A DNA stretch of 64,000 bases from the NCBI GenBank assembly GCA_036362985.1, contig JAYGXS010000007.1, forward strand, positions 17,950,134 through 18,014,133. The letters are read 5' to 3'. Positions 33,175-45,139 of this stretch are shown here, in pieces. The notes under the pieces were generated by a model. It did no database searches and was not told where the DNA came from. It saw nothing but the letters and a program-made list of their open reading frames with translations. A program made the position numbers and the translations under genes. The stretch is from Ligula intestinalis (lineage: Eukaryota > Platyhelminthes > Cestoda > Diphyllobothriidea > Diphyllobothriidae). Position 1 is the stretch's first letter; each line of letters starts with the position of its first letter.

Positions 33175-33756
33175 GGCAAAAGTAGCTTATGTAGGCCCAC
33201 TCATATACATCTAGTCCCAGCATTTTGTCCTGCAAAAACTGTGGTTTTAGAGTATTTTTGGGGGGGGGGGGGGTTGAAGAAATAGGAAAGGCAGAGAAGG
33301 AAATTTTTAGAAGTGTAAAGTGAAAAAAATTTAGTTGAAGTTGCTTCCCACGGCCGCTGGGAGTAAGTTGTTGCGCATGGAAATTAAGGCATGCGCGGGG
33401 CTTCGCGCCGCGGACCATACTAATCTAACTTCGGAATGGTTAGTTGGACCTCAGGTAAGTTGAAGTAGACGACCTCCTAACCACCATTTTAATTTTTCGG
33501 GAAATTCAAGAAACCTGCAATTTGATAAAAGAGGTTTTCCTCAATAAGTTAAACGATAATACAGATTAGAAAATCTACAGATATAAATCAACGACACTTC
33601 TAAATACAGTTAAATAAAAATGCATTTAGCATTTATTAAAGTATATTCCACTGTCTATCCTAATTCCCCACCCATAAGCCCTATAACCACCGTTTTCGTA
33701 GGAAAAAATGCAGGGAGTAGGGATCAATGAGTGGGCCTACATAAGCTACTGTTGCC
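33175..33756. mobile_element. Non-autonomous TIR DNA transposon, copy B (582 bp)
   Basis: Same family as the element at 1052-1626, in opposite orientation. It starts GGCAAAAGTAGCTTATGTAG and ends CTACATAAGCTACTGTTGCC. It is flanked by a perfect 8-bp duplication TTTAATTA (33167-33174 and 33757-33764), different from that of copy A, which confirms the boundaries independently. A run of about 16 G lies at 33257. The interior holds no coding region. Confidence 0.9.
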
Positions 33757-33764
33757 TTTAATTA

Positions 33765-34249
33765 CAAGTACAATCGTAATCTAACATCTTAGTAAACAGC
33801 CAGCCTCTCCATGTGTGGCCGCCAATTTATTTTTATTTTGGCCAACAGCCTGGATCTGATTCCTTTAGAAAATAATTGTGCAATTATCAAAATAAATTTG
33901 CACAAGATAAAGAAAAACCCTCCATGCAAAGAAAACGTGTTTTTGTACAGACTAATAGTATTGAACAAACTACTATAAGTTCAGCATTCGCTAAAAACAT
34001 GCAGCTGTAATAACTGTGTAAAAGTTTGAGCATTACTCGAATACCAGTGTCAGTGCATTTAGGAAAACTTAGAAATAATAATGAACAGCATTGGGCATAT
34101 TTAAAACTTAAAAGAAGTGTAAGAAGTATTAAGTGTTTTTTAACAAAAATAAAGTTTTGCCGACAATCCCCGGGTTCCGGAGACGTAAAAAGTAGCTATA
34201 ATTTAGAATAAAAAATTAGCAAAGCGAAACTTAATTGTTCCTTGAGTAG
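33765..34249. other. No gene seen
   Basis: A/T-rich spacer between TIR copy B and the right inverted arm. One 61-codon frame without motifs. Confidence 0.4.
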
Positions 34250-35610
34250 ATCGGTGAATCACCTGCATTCCTTCAAAAAATTAAATAGTTTATTGATATT
34301 AAAAGTTTAAGTAATCACTTTCTTTATATGAAGAGAACCTTTCCTTAGTCAATTTTTTGGACCGATTACCGTTAGTGGATACCTATTTATTGATAATCGT
34401 TTAATAGAATTTGGCATCATTTTCTTCGTTTTCAGTGTCTTCGTTGATAGATTGATAAATTACGCTTATGTTCGACGTTTACATCAAAACCTTTAAAATA
34501 AGATATATATACATAAAGAGCATTTACCAAAAGAAAGTGTTTTTGGATATTAGTTCTTATGAATATGGCCATGGAGATCATATTTACAAATGCCTCAAAA
34601 CAGCAAACCGCAGTGTCAAGTGTACAGAACGTTCGCAAGATAAGTCGGATATTGTTATCCTCAAGATTAATAAAAAACTTTCTCTTATAGGTTACCTCTT
34701 TAAACAGTGCTTTGATTAGATGGTCGGCTGACGAATTTCTGTGTATTGTAACATTTTTCAAGATAATGTCACAATGAAATTGGAGACTTTAGTTAATTTC
34801 TCTAAATTACCTGAATATATATGATTCAATTTGACGGGAGATGAAAGAACTTACTTTTCTCTTTATAATGGATTATTTTCCACATAAAAGGATTAATTCC
34901 ACGATCCGTTATAAGCTTGCGAATGCAAAAAACAGGCCACATATATAGCCATTTTTGCAATACTGATAATTCTTCTGTCGGTTCTGTTTCTAAATGACGC
35001 ACAAGTAGAACGTTAAGGTTACAAAAAGGATATTTCTACATGAATTAAATTTCATAAGGCCTTCTTTACATTACCTTCGCGGTAACATATGCGGACACTT
35101 TGCTTGAACGTATAGGTTAGCGGTGCGGTTAAATAAATGCGATGAACCATTTTTGTTACTGCATTTTGTGCGAAAAACTACGCAGGTCAGCTAAACATAA
35201 TTTTTAAAATATAAATCTTAAATGTTTCTGCAAATAAATGCGATTCCTTCAATTTATCTTCATTTGACTCGGAACAATTTTGGACAACATTTTCCAGTTC
35301 TGGAAGGGATATTTTCTACACCTATTTTACTTATTTTGGAGTTCTTCCATAGTTTAAGCAACATTAATAAGCATTTCGGTTCAGTCTTTCGTAATAGCAT
35401 AGGAAATTCCTTCGATATGAGACAACTCCCAATTTCGCCAAAATTAATGGCCATTTCTCTTAATACACTTAACCAAAATGGTGGTTTTCCTAACTAAAAG
35501 GCTTTCGCAGAATTTAATCCACTCAATGAATCAAAATATTGTTACCGAATATGTGCTAAAGTACCGAGTCAAATTTTATCATTAAAGTTGCACTGTCTTT
35601 AGCGGATACT
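34250..35610. repeat. Older inverted duplication, right arm
   Basis: Reverse-complement partner of 29170-30500. The spacer (30501-34249) holds a PLE fragment, diverged repeats and TIR copy B. A third, more decayed relative of the inner part is at 32770-33060. Confidence 0.75.
35260..35454 (-). CDS. Open 65-codon frame in the right arm, product unknown
   Basis: Starts MAINFGEIGSCLISKEFPM and ends IPSRTGKCCPKLFRVK. Aligns without gap to 29306-29500 in the left arm, and shared stop position and length suggest a once-coding unit. Further along on the same strand, the frame at 34432-34761 (EVTYKRKFFINL..., CFEAFV, MAIFI) also aligns in frame with about 50 codons of the left arm near 30070. Could be remnants of a transposon gene or host exons. 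No motif was recognised. Confidence 0.3.
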   Translation of the reverse strand: MAINFGEIGSCLISKEFPMLLRKTEPKCLLMLLKLWKNSKISKIGVENIPSRTGKCCPKLFRVK

Positions 35611-37680
35611 ATAGCTGGTCCATGTCTATGCTGTTTTAAATATTAATAGACAAACTAAAAGTACTTAAATTTTGCATTCGTACTAATTCTGCATTCATTT
35701 GCCATTTTGTGCTCCCCCTGCCATAAACACATTTATATTTAACAGTAGATCAGTGAACTGTAATAAAGCCATTATCTCAATTTCGAGTTTTTAGTGAAAA
35801 TTAACTCTTTTATGTTAATAAATAGTAATTTTTCAACCAATATGTCTTTTTCTACTTATGGTACTCAGTTTACTGCCGTAAAACTTGAAGGATGCCAAAT
35901 GTGCTTATTTCGCACAACATGGATTTCTTGTCTGAACCACGAAATTTCAGGAGTTCGAACATCTACTGTAGATACAGGGTAAAAGCCTAGACATATGTTT
36001 CGCCGATGTTTCTGCTGCTGCATGATACAGCAACGAGGGATTTGGCTCCTCAGTGGATACCCCAACGTTCTATGCGGGCTTTTAGTTGGTATCTATGTAT
36101 GGTATAAGATCAGTATCATACATATATATGCTGCATATTTCAGCATATTCCAAGGATCTTTTAGAGAGAACAGGATTCCGGCTTTGAATGCACGCCTTTC
36201 AGCCGGCCGTATTTTTTCCTATTGACTTTTGATGTCCTTATAAAATCTAAGATACCCAATCCTCAGATGGGGTTATCTTTTGGCTTTATAGAACTTCCTA
36301 ATCATATAATGTTTGAAGGCCCTATCATGTTACTTCACATAACATCATATCCGTTCGTCTATTTATGCTCTTTATGAAGTCCAAACATATTCCGGATCCA
36401 TTTCTCATTTTTACAAAAACTGTATAGTATCTGCTTCGTGGCCAACAGGAATGCACGATATTCCTTACGCGGAAAGCATAGAGTTTTTGGACTGAACCCC
36501 CTAAACGTCAACCCAACGGTAGATCGGACTCTGACATTACTCTAAAACTAAGTCTATGCTTAAACCCAACCCAAACCCCAATTCCAACAAAGACCATAAC
36601 TATGATTGTCGCCCGAATTAAGCACCAAGCCACTTTTATAACGGAAAAATCCTATTCTCGTGTCCGGTCGGGCGGACTTGGGAGAATATAATACTAATAC
36701 TTGTTTTTAATACTAGTGTACACGCATTTTCGAAAAAAATATCGACCAGAAAGCACACAAGGAGCCCTGGGGACCAAATAATGAGGCCAACAACCCACAC
36801 GCAACGTCAGAAGATCAACGTAAGACACTTCATGAGATGTTAACGGGCATTGTAAAATAGGTGTTTGATTAGGAAGGGTTACTTAAAGCTTGTAGCCTAA
36901 TCACGTACTATTTAACAAAAATGTTAGCTTTTTATTGCCCATCTTATCGGTGGCCTGCAAAAAACCGCAAAAAATTGACTTCTTATTTAGTATGCGTTTT
37001 TCCGTGGATGCTTGATGCATAATTTTGTCAGCCCTACATGCCCGTAAGTTTATTCCCTTTAGAAGCGACCTCGAATTCTTCAGTTTTCTAGTGTACGTCG
37101 TAGCAATTTTCAACGGATCATTGTGACTAAAACATGTTCTATTCTCAGTGGTATATATTTGAAAATATTTTTTTTCGCGAAAGCTAGTCTGAACAAGATT
37201 CCCGATCGCTACACTTTTGAGTCTTGGGGTTGCTTTATCAGCGATGTCTATGCAAGCTTCGGGTCATGGGGCTACTGTATCTTCGTAATGGCATAGTGCT
37301 CAAAACTTAGGTTTGAAAGCAAAATGATATCAAATTAGCTGGCATATTTTGCACTGTTTCCGGAAATGTCCAAGTGGCAGAGGGTAGGGGGGTAGTCACT
37401 GTCATCCAAAGCCGCAGAAGCCATCGAAGTGTTATCGGTGGTGATATCAGTAGTGATAGTAGTAGTGGTGGTAGTGCAGTACCCTGGGCACGTGTTCAGA
37501 GAAAACCGTTGCCCACGCAACTTTGTTGACAGGCGCATGTGCAACTAAAGCGAGAGACCAAATCGTACCAGCTCCAACTATTTTTGCGAGTGCCGCCGTT
37601 TGTGAAGAACGCCTCGAAAGCCGTTATCCGCCTTCACACACACACACCACTTGGACTTGGAGTTGTGCAGCAAATATCCA
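35611..37680. other. No gene seen
   Basis: 36535-36610 holds a short run of degenerate AACCC motifs. 37390-37480 has a GTAGTG-type trinucleotide stretch. No supportable coding region. Confidence 0.4.
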
Positions 37681-37689
37681 GCGCCGCCA

Positions 37690-38400
37690 TGTAATAAGGT
37701 CGAAAGACCCACTTCAACAGCAGGAAACTTCTGGAATAGCTTACCAGAGCTGGCACAGTTGCGGACAAAGCAATTACTTTGAAGAAACTGGAAGACTACT
37801 GCGCACGGGGATGGTCGAACATGCAGCGGTGGCGGTGGAGGGGGAGGGAGAGAAAGGACGCCAACTCTGAAGTCGCGGCTCAGGCGACGGGAGCCGGTCA
37901 CACCTTCAAGGTACGACTGTCTTGTGAGGTCATCTCAGATGAATTCCGCCTGCCTAAGGATGCCTGAAAATGAATTCCACCAGCCTAGGATCGAATTTCC
38001 ACAAATAGAAATTGTACACCATTCTTTTTGGTCAATAGGCACCAGTAACCCAAGCAAGAGGAGTTTATGTGGGTCAAGTTGAGTATGTTTAGCTCACTAC
38101 AACAATTATAATAGGCTTTAATGTACTTTCTTTTGTTCACTTTCCACCCACTTTAACACACATTTGCATTCCTTTATCTCTTATTTAAAATTTAACCCCG
38201 AATTCCGTAAGAAATTTGGACAGGCGGAGCTCATTTTTACACAAGACAGTTTTGCTGGCCGAGAACTGCTTGCATCTCTGGTTCTCTGGCCCGCAATGGA
38301 TTAATCCGCGCGCTGACCTCGCGGCTTCTTATTTTCTGTGCTGCAATTTTTCCTGGGCAAAATTACCAGTCACGCGGGAGGATGTGTGTGTGTGTGTGAC
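37690..38400 (+). pseudogene. PLE GIY-YIG domain interrupted by a 301-nt GT...AG segment
   Basis: The plus frames give SKDPLQQQETSGIAYQSWHS, then CGQSNYFEETGRLLRTGM (GIY-YIG core degenerate: GIAY and NYFEE), after a frame change DANSEVAAQATGAGHTFK. Homology resumes at 38212 with KFGQAELIFTQDSFAGRELL and after another frame change WFSGPQWINPRADL. The intervening 37911-38211 begins GTACGA and ends GTAAG, and it falls exactly between the HTFK and KFDEAE-type blocks that are contiguous at 26941-27468 and 43870-44220. Confidence 0.68.
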
Positions 38401-40464
38401 CTTCAGCAGTCGCAGTGACACAGCAAGCCAAATTGTCGGGTAGTCGTCACGCCACCAACCGACAACGATGATGTAATCACGGCAATTAAAGACCCGGGTA
38501 CGGACCAAAAAGTAACCTTCGAATCAACTTTGATCACCCAGTGTTGAGCACGAGGACTGATAAAAAGAGTAGACAACCGCGCCTTATAACTACTGCACCA
38601 TATTTCCGATCGCATCCTTAGATTCCTATCCAACGTCCACCAAAATAAATATGACCCGCGTACGAAGTTAACGCCGCAGCAAACTCCTCCTCTGAGGGAT
38701 TTTTTTAGCAGATTGGGCGTCCGGGAAGCAGGAAACATCGCGTTCTTCAGTCCCACGTCCATGTCGAAAGTCGCGGAGAGAACGGTGACCACATCGAATG
38801 GATTTTCCGGTCACGGAAGCTGAACTGCAACCTTAAGTTCGAGCCCCTTACGATGATGCCAAAAAAAAAACAATGCGAATCAAGCCAGCTGGGGATTATG
38901 CTGGTTATAGCAGCAAACATGAATTAAAACCTCGGCCGTCTCATGCCACACACGGGGGCTGTTGCTGCGTAAATATGTCCAAAACGTGTATTTCCTCGGT
39001 ATTTTCCTATGGCCTATTTAGTATCCGATTCTGGTATATTTGAAAAAACTCAGTGGGCCTCTCGGACAACCAGAACCCTAATCAGTCCAGAAGAAAATGC
39101 GATCGCTGGAATATGACGTTTATTGGCCTGGTGTTTCGGATTCTTGCTCAAACTCATCGGCAGGGGCAGTCGCAGACAAGGGTGAGGATGTCGCCGGGGG
39201 TGTAGTATTTACAGGACGCTATGCAGCTACATGCCTAATTCAATTAACAGCTCCTGCATTCATCCTGGTGGTCGTACAGGTCGCGTTGATTGCTCGTTCG
39301 TCCGTGTCCGAGTCGTTTATGGTCGAAATTTCGTCATGGTGCCCATTTGTCTGTGAACGTGGTTGAAGGCACCTTACTATGCTCTCCGTTGTCGCCACTG
39401 CTACTGGCACCGCGGCAACGTGAGGGACCCCAGGTCGCATCGCAGCTTTTCAAGGTAGGGTTTATCCTTAATCTCGTACACTGAATGGGGCGAGGTGTGT
39501 GGGGTCGATTTATCTCCCCCCCCCCGACGGCCTGTAAACCCTAACTTAGTTTTATAAACCACACTGAGGCATATGACATCTGGCTTAGAGGTACTGGGGT
39601 GCGCGTTCGAGCTCGCGCGCGCACACAAACACAACATGAGTTACTCATCCCTTAAGTGGTCGTCAGGGTTAATCGTATGCACGCGCGTGCGTTTATGGGG
39701 GTGGGGGGAGGGCGGCGGTGGTGGTTTACCCACTCATCCAGGGGGAGGGGGCGACAGGCGGCGGTAACTGGAACGGTCCAGCGGAGTGTACTCAAACGTG
39801 GAGGCGGGAGGGCACCCAGTCACGTGGTCTTTACCTCGGCGCGTCTGTTGGCTCTGTGATATTGCCGCCGCCGCTGCTGGTCAGTACCATGTTTACTCTG
39901 TCGGCGCCGAGATGGGGGGGACGCGGTTACAACCAAGACAATTTAGCACGAAGGCGCACATTCTGTCCACTTTGGGCCTGACAACGAAGATTTGCGGAGC
40001 CCCGAGACGGAGCGGGGGTCGATGGTGACGGCTACAAAACGGAGAGAGGGGGGCGGGAAGGTTAGGAAAAATAGGGAAGAAGAGGATGATTTAGGTCAGG
40101 CTGGTTCATGAAGCCGAGTGGAAAAACGAAGAATGTTGCTAGGCTACCGTTCATGCACATACCACACCGATAAGCCGGTTGTCGGTCGCTGAGGCAGGGT
40201 GGTTGCGGCGGGGGTGCGGGGCGAAGGGAACGAGATTGTACGGCGATAGATGACACGATCATCTCCGATACCATAACCCCACGAGGATCAGAAAGTGGAG
40301 ACGCCCACCGTATGCAGCTGCAAGCAAGTTTCTTGGCTGAACACTAAGGGACATTAATGTCTCCTTTCTACCAACCAATTCCCCTCCCTCCAGAAAGTGT
40401 ATCGATAAGGTTGGGTCTAGGTATAGTGTCAGAGCCATCATTAGTGCAGGATGGAATGCCCACA
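38401..40464. other. No gene seen; G-rich and C-rich tracts
   Basis: 38430-38530 (CACGGCAATTAAAGACCCGGG) resembles 42600-42655 and 44795-44840, a small dispersed repeat. Around 39515 is a run of about ten C and around 39700-39760 a G-rich stretch. Overlapping frames on both strands without motifs. Confidence 0.4.
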
Positions 40465-40560
40465 CCGACAAGGGAGATTGAGATGAGTATTTCTGGCCTA
40501 TTAACAGTCATTGTCCAGCCATACCCAACTTCAGGCTTGCAGGACCTGCGATTCGAAGCG
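40465..40560 (-). repeat. SINE tail, truncated
   Basis: Plus strand reads ACAAGGGAGATTGAGATG, GGCCTATTAACAGTC and CAGCCATACCCAACTTCAGG, the reversed tail of the SINE family. The tRNA head is not recognisable. Confidence 0.5.
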
Positions 40561-41249
40561 GAATTCTTTGGTCGTGAAGCATTTTGTAAGCATAACCCCA
40601 CGAGAAAGGCGGGCAAAACAATCCTTGCTTATCTTCCCGCTTAGATAATTCAAGTGGAAAATACATTTAGAGCCATCGATTACTGGTTCGCCACTTTCGG
40701 CTCATAACTTGCGTCTCATTTTTTCTTTCAAGCGAGATAAGGCATAGAGCAGGGCTATGATTGGTTTATTTTTGATAGTGTGACTCTTCCAGTTCGAAGG
40801 GGAAAATCAATAACTCACCAGACATCCATTCAGCAAACTACGTCTTCCTTTTAGGCCGATGAGTGGGGGTAAGGTAATGCGCCGTATGCAGAATTATACC
40901 GTTGAAAAATCATGACTCTGGCTACAGTGTTTGAAACTTTCAGACGTATATTTGAACTGAACGAAATGCTAGAACGTCTGGAGAATAGTTTTCTGATGAC
41001 ACTCCGTTGGAGTGAATATACCGACGGGGACAGTCTCTTATTGCTTGTCTCAACTCCAGCCAAATTCTCGGTTTGTTCCAGTGGGTGGCGATTAAAGCGT
41101 GGAGCGACCTTTCAAACATTTTAGCAAACGAGAGGAATATGGACCTACAGCAGATGTGTTTTCCCGTGAAAGGTCAACCTAAATTCTGAAATGTGTTTTC
41201 TTTCCGAACTAATATTTAAGCAGCGTTATAATATTTATGAGCATGCAGC

Positions 41250-41600
41250 CTAATGCCGAGATATTTCAGTCACGTCAGAATGCCGAGTTTTGAATGTGCT
41301 TCTTCCGGTCGCCTGCAAAAACTACACTCTTTAACAATGACTACTTACGTAGTATGCATTTTTCTCATTGATTTTTGATGCCCTTATAAATTCAAGTGCA
41401 TTTCATTAAAAATATGCACAACATATTTAATCTTTTGCTCGTTTGAGAGCAAAATTGTTACTAGTATCTTTGGGTTATATACGTTTCCTAAATTCCCGAA
41501 CAATGTTCAACCGCTTGCAACAAAAACCCCACTGTAATAAATGACTATGTACGTATTATGAATTTGACCCTCTGATTGTCAATGTTTTATACAGTGGGCC
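41250..41600 (+). repeat. Foldback-family repeat, left-end copy
   Basis: ATATTTCAGTCACGTCAGAA, then ACTACTTACGTAGTATGCAT, TTTTCTCATTGATTTTTGATG, CCCTTATAAATTCAAGTGCA. The same blocks in order occur at 50745-50885. Confidence 0.6.
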
Positions 41601-41609
41601 TCGGGTGAG

Positions 41610-41755
41610 AAAAACCGACGAGGATGACAGAGGTTGGCATAGCGGTTTCTGACGTAGTGGCAGTCATAAGCCATCCATACCCAACCCCAGGTTTATAGCA
41701 TCCTTCCATAAGTCAGAATTCCAACGCTCTAAGCATTGAGCCACGGACTCCTTGC
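41610..41755 (-). repeat. tRNA-derived SINE
   Basis: On the minus strand, head CCGTGGCTCAATGCTTAGAG and a decayed B-box, then ACCTGGGGTTGGGTATGGAT and the reversed tail GACGAGGATGACAGAGG at 41616. Confidence 0.65.
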
Positions 41756-42002
41756 CCTGTCGGTTGTAATCGGGTACAGGGTGTCTACCAATAGCGTTAC
41801 CGGAAATAGTCATTCCGTGGTGTGCTAGTGTTCAACCTAAAATTCCGTCGACAGCCACGAAGTGGCTAGCAATATAGACAGAATGCCATCATCGGTGAGG
41901 ACCAGGGAGACCGGAATAACGATCACTGATTGCGTTAAGGGAATTACTCGTTCTCTCGTTTTTTTGGGCAGTCCGTATATAGGCATATGCAGAGAAAGAT
42001 TG

Positions 42003-42170
42003 CCCACGAAGACAATAGGGACTGAAGTGGTCGTAAGTCGTCCTCATCATCACCGTCGTCGTCATCGTCGTCATTGTCGTCGTCATCATCATCCAGCCTT
42101 ACTCAACCCCAGGCTTGCTGTACTTTAGATTCAAACCCACGGCCCTTAGCCATAGAGGGTTATCGAACCC
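42003..42170 (-). repeat. SINE with (GTC/ATC)n microsatellite expansion
   Basis: Tail GAAGACAATAGGGACTGAAG, then a run of TCATCATCACCGTCGTCGTC-type trinucleotides (42040-42095) where other copies have CATCAGCCAGCC, followed by TACTCAACCCCAGGCTTG and a B-box-like AGATTCAAACCCACGG. The microsatellite grew from the CATCATCAGCC part of the tail. Confidence 0.6.
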
Positions 42171-43869
42171 AAAGTCACCAATGCAAGCGAATACATGAAT
42201 TCTAAAATTGGTGAAAATGGCGTTAGCCGACCAGTCTACGGACTTGCTCGCTCTGTTACGCCTTGGGCCTCTACACATCACATATTCTCCCTCCGGCTCC
42301 AATGGCAAGTGGTACGGAGGAGGGTTCGGATGCGATTACCGAAAAATACGCTCGGCCCGTTTACACATGCCACACCCGAAAGATATCAGACTTTCGCGTG
42401 AGGGGTTCAAAACTCGCATGGGAGTCACTGCGGCCTCGATCTCAGAGTCCTGTGGAATACTGGAGGAGGGGGGAGGGAGTGAGAACGGAGTGAGGTAGCT
42501 CTATCGCAATTCAACTTTCACTATAAACCAACGCAAGTTCTCGTCCCTGCACCACCCTGCTGGGCAGCACACAGTGGACCTATTCGAAACTGACGATCGA
42601 ACTGTCAGTTGTCGTACTCAGTCCGTACTCGGGTCATTAATTGCCGTGATGACGCCACTGTTCTTGTTTTATTGACCTAGGCAATTTGGCCTGATGTTAC
42701 TGGAAATATTCGTCGTCCGCGAAACGGAGCGAGCATATCCATTACCAGGTCAGGTAACGCCGTTATCTGGCATCTTCCAAGCCCTGAATGATATTTATGT
42801 TCAGGATTCTGTTGGTGTACCCTGAGGGCGGATACCCCACAGTCACTTCCACTCTCTCTCTCTTACACGCTCCAGTAGACTGTTTGAGCTTGCTAGTTAG
42901 TTGTTGATGGGATCAAGTGTAGTGTTAAACAACCCGCCTACATGGGCCAAACACAGCCTCGTTACCATCTGATGTGCCAGGCACATCAAGAACACGTTTT
43001 GCGTTAAGATCGCATTTACCGCCGTGTGACGTTGCGCTGGTCGTGTGCGAGGTGGAACACATGCTTTCCGCATAATTACAGGCATGCCGACAGAGCGTGT
43101 CTTCAGTAAAATGCCGCTTAGCACTCGTTTACTGTACGTGTACTTTGCCCCTATGGAACAACTATTGTTTATCGTTTGTTTGCTTTCTTTCTTTCTTTCT
43201 CTCTCTCTCTCTTCGTTAACTTGAGCTCACCGCGTTCGCCAGCATTATTGAGCATTTCCACGGCAGCCAATGACACTGAAGGTGGGAATTTAAAGACGCT
43301 TAAAATTAATCCAAAAGCTCAAATGTCAATTATGAGGGGGTTTGGCAGATTTGCTTAAATCCCGCCAACTGCCGCGAGTTTTTTCATAGTTGGGTCGAAT
43401 GTCAATGTTAGTCGCTAGGGTTGTATGGGGATAGAAAAAGACACTTATTTGGTTGCTTACGTCCAGAGTTTAGTTGTATGCATTTATGCACCAGTACATC
43501 CGAATCAGGGAGCTAACAGAGGTGGGAACCTACCATAAATGCTGTAACCATCTGCTCTGGGGCTCAGCTTACAACCTGCCAAATTTAATAGAAGCGACTC
43601 CCAGACGTTAAATGCACCAGGTGTGTGACAAGAGTGTAGACCTCTCTACTATGGCGCAAATATATTTCCCACTCACAGAAACTGTCGATAACGGGGAGTT
43701 ATAAGACATGCCAAGCCAGTGGATGCTCAGGAAACCATGACAGCCTAACGAGAGTTCTTCGTAGTCTGAGCATCAATTACTGTGGCTAAGTTATAATGCT
43801 AGGGGGATATCTTTCTACCTTCTAAGACACTGTAATAACATGCTTCGTTGATAAAGAACTAACTGTTAG
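42171..43869. other. No gene seen; (TTTC)n(TC)n microsatellite
   Basis: 43183-43213 is TTTC repeats followed by TC repeats. 42600-42655 is a copy of the small dispersed repeat also at 38430 and 44795 (inverted). Remaining frames are short and unsupported. Confidence 0.4.
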
Positions 43870-44225
43870 GCCCCGTTTCCAAGGTAGGAACCGTCTGGAG
43901 TTTATTACCAAATTTGGTGCAGTTGCAGACACAGCAACTGTCTCGGAGAAACTGAAAGACTATTCAGCAGGCGGATGGCCGAACATGCGGCGGAAACGGG
44001 GAGGGTAAATTATACTAAATTTCAGGTCACATTTTCTGGAACCGGGACTTGGCCCCACCTTTAAATTTCGATGATGCCGACATCTCGCATGGGCTGACTA
44101 CGGTGTGAGTCGTGAATTGTTTGAGCCTTGCTTCTCTGATTTGCAGTGGATTAATAAGCGTGCTGACCTCACAGCTCCTTATTCTGTAGGCAAAGTAATT
44201 TCTCGTGCAGGAGGATGCGGCCGAC
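43870..44225 (+). pseudogene. PLE GIY-YIG relic
   Basis: Nucleotides for TKFGAVADTATVSEKLKDYS-like residues, then a degenerate segment and MSRELFEPCFSDLQWINKRA followed by DLTAPYSV, which matches VSRELLESWFTG and INRCNDL of the 26941 copy. The HTFKF junction (CCCCACCTTTAAATTTCGAT) is uninterrupted here. Several frame changes. Confidence 0.6.
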
Positions 44226-45139
44226 GAACAGTCCAAGTGACATTGGGCCAAATTTATGTGATTATCAGGTCAATAATCGAGGAAGGTGATGTGTAGTGGC
44301 TTTGCAGCCCAACGCCCTCCTAACGCGTGGCGCCACAGACGAGGTCACTCAGAGAATAGAACCGCGCACGAAGGCAGTTTTCGGGGTGCCTATGGGACCA
44401 GGTGCAAAATGACGCGCGAACCCTCATTGCTGGAAAACGTACGCATCATGCCTCCCCGTCCTGGCCTCCATCCACAGTAGCTTTAACTCCATCCGTCCAA
44501 TGAGATGCCCGCGTTAGTAAACCGGCCTCAATTAGCAAGCTGGCCTCCATCCATCTGATCACAGACCTCAATGCGGTGACTGGCGTCAGGCCAGCACTTC
44601 GGGCCAGGCAGCCCCAGCGGATGAACGAGCACTCCGATAGTTGACTCTTCCTGCCTATTCTTCCATTCCTTCTGCACAGAATATACTGTTCTTACCACTC
44701 TGGCCTTCCCAAGACTCCTCTTCTCCTAATCAACCGAACTTGAAGATCGCGGATGCGTTGATTTACTCTATTAAACTTTCTGCCTCGACAGATGTCATCA
44801 CGGTTATTAACGACCCGAGTACGGACCGGGTACAACAACTGACAGTTAGACTGTCGGTGTCGAATAGATCTGCTATGTGCTCACAGTAAGGTGGTCCAGG
44901 GACGGCAACTTGCGCTGCATCTTCGTTGTGTTCTAGCTCTTGCTCCACTCTCCCACTTGGGTCCGGTTTCAAGACAAAGTCAAGAAGACCGGAGCTGGGA
45001 GAGGGTGCAGGCTCACACACCACGGACGATCACAACCAGAAGTCAACAGCAAGGTTGTGGGCGGCTCGGATCCCGGCTGATTAGCAGTGCCATAAGGGCC
45101 ACATTAGAGAGGGGCCATTGCAACATGACTCTCGTTCCG

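Noticed and set aside
38403..38792. 129-codon minus frame
   Set aside because: Begins in a small dispersed repeat and has no conserved motif; a possible LINE remnant could not be supported.
42680..42715. Hammerhead candidate at GGCCTGATGTTACTGGAAA
   Set aside because: The core is CTGATGT instead of CTGANGA and no stem III or stem I partner follows; at best a dead relic.
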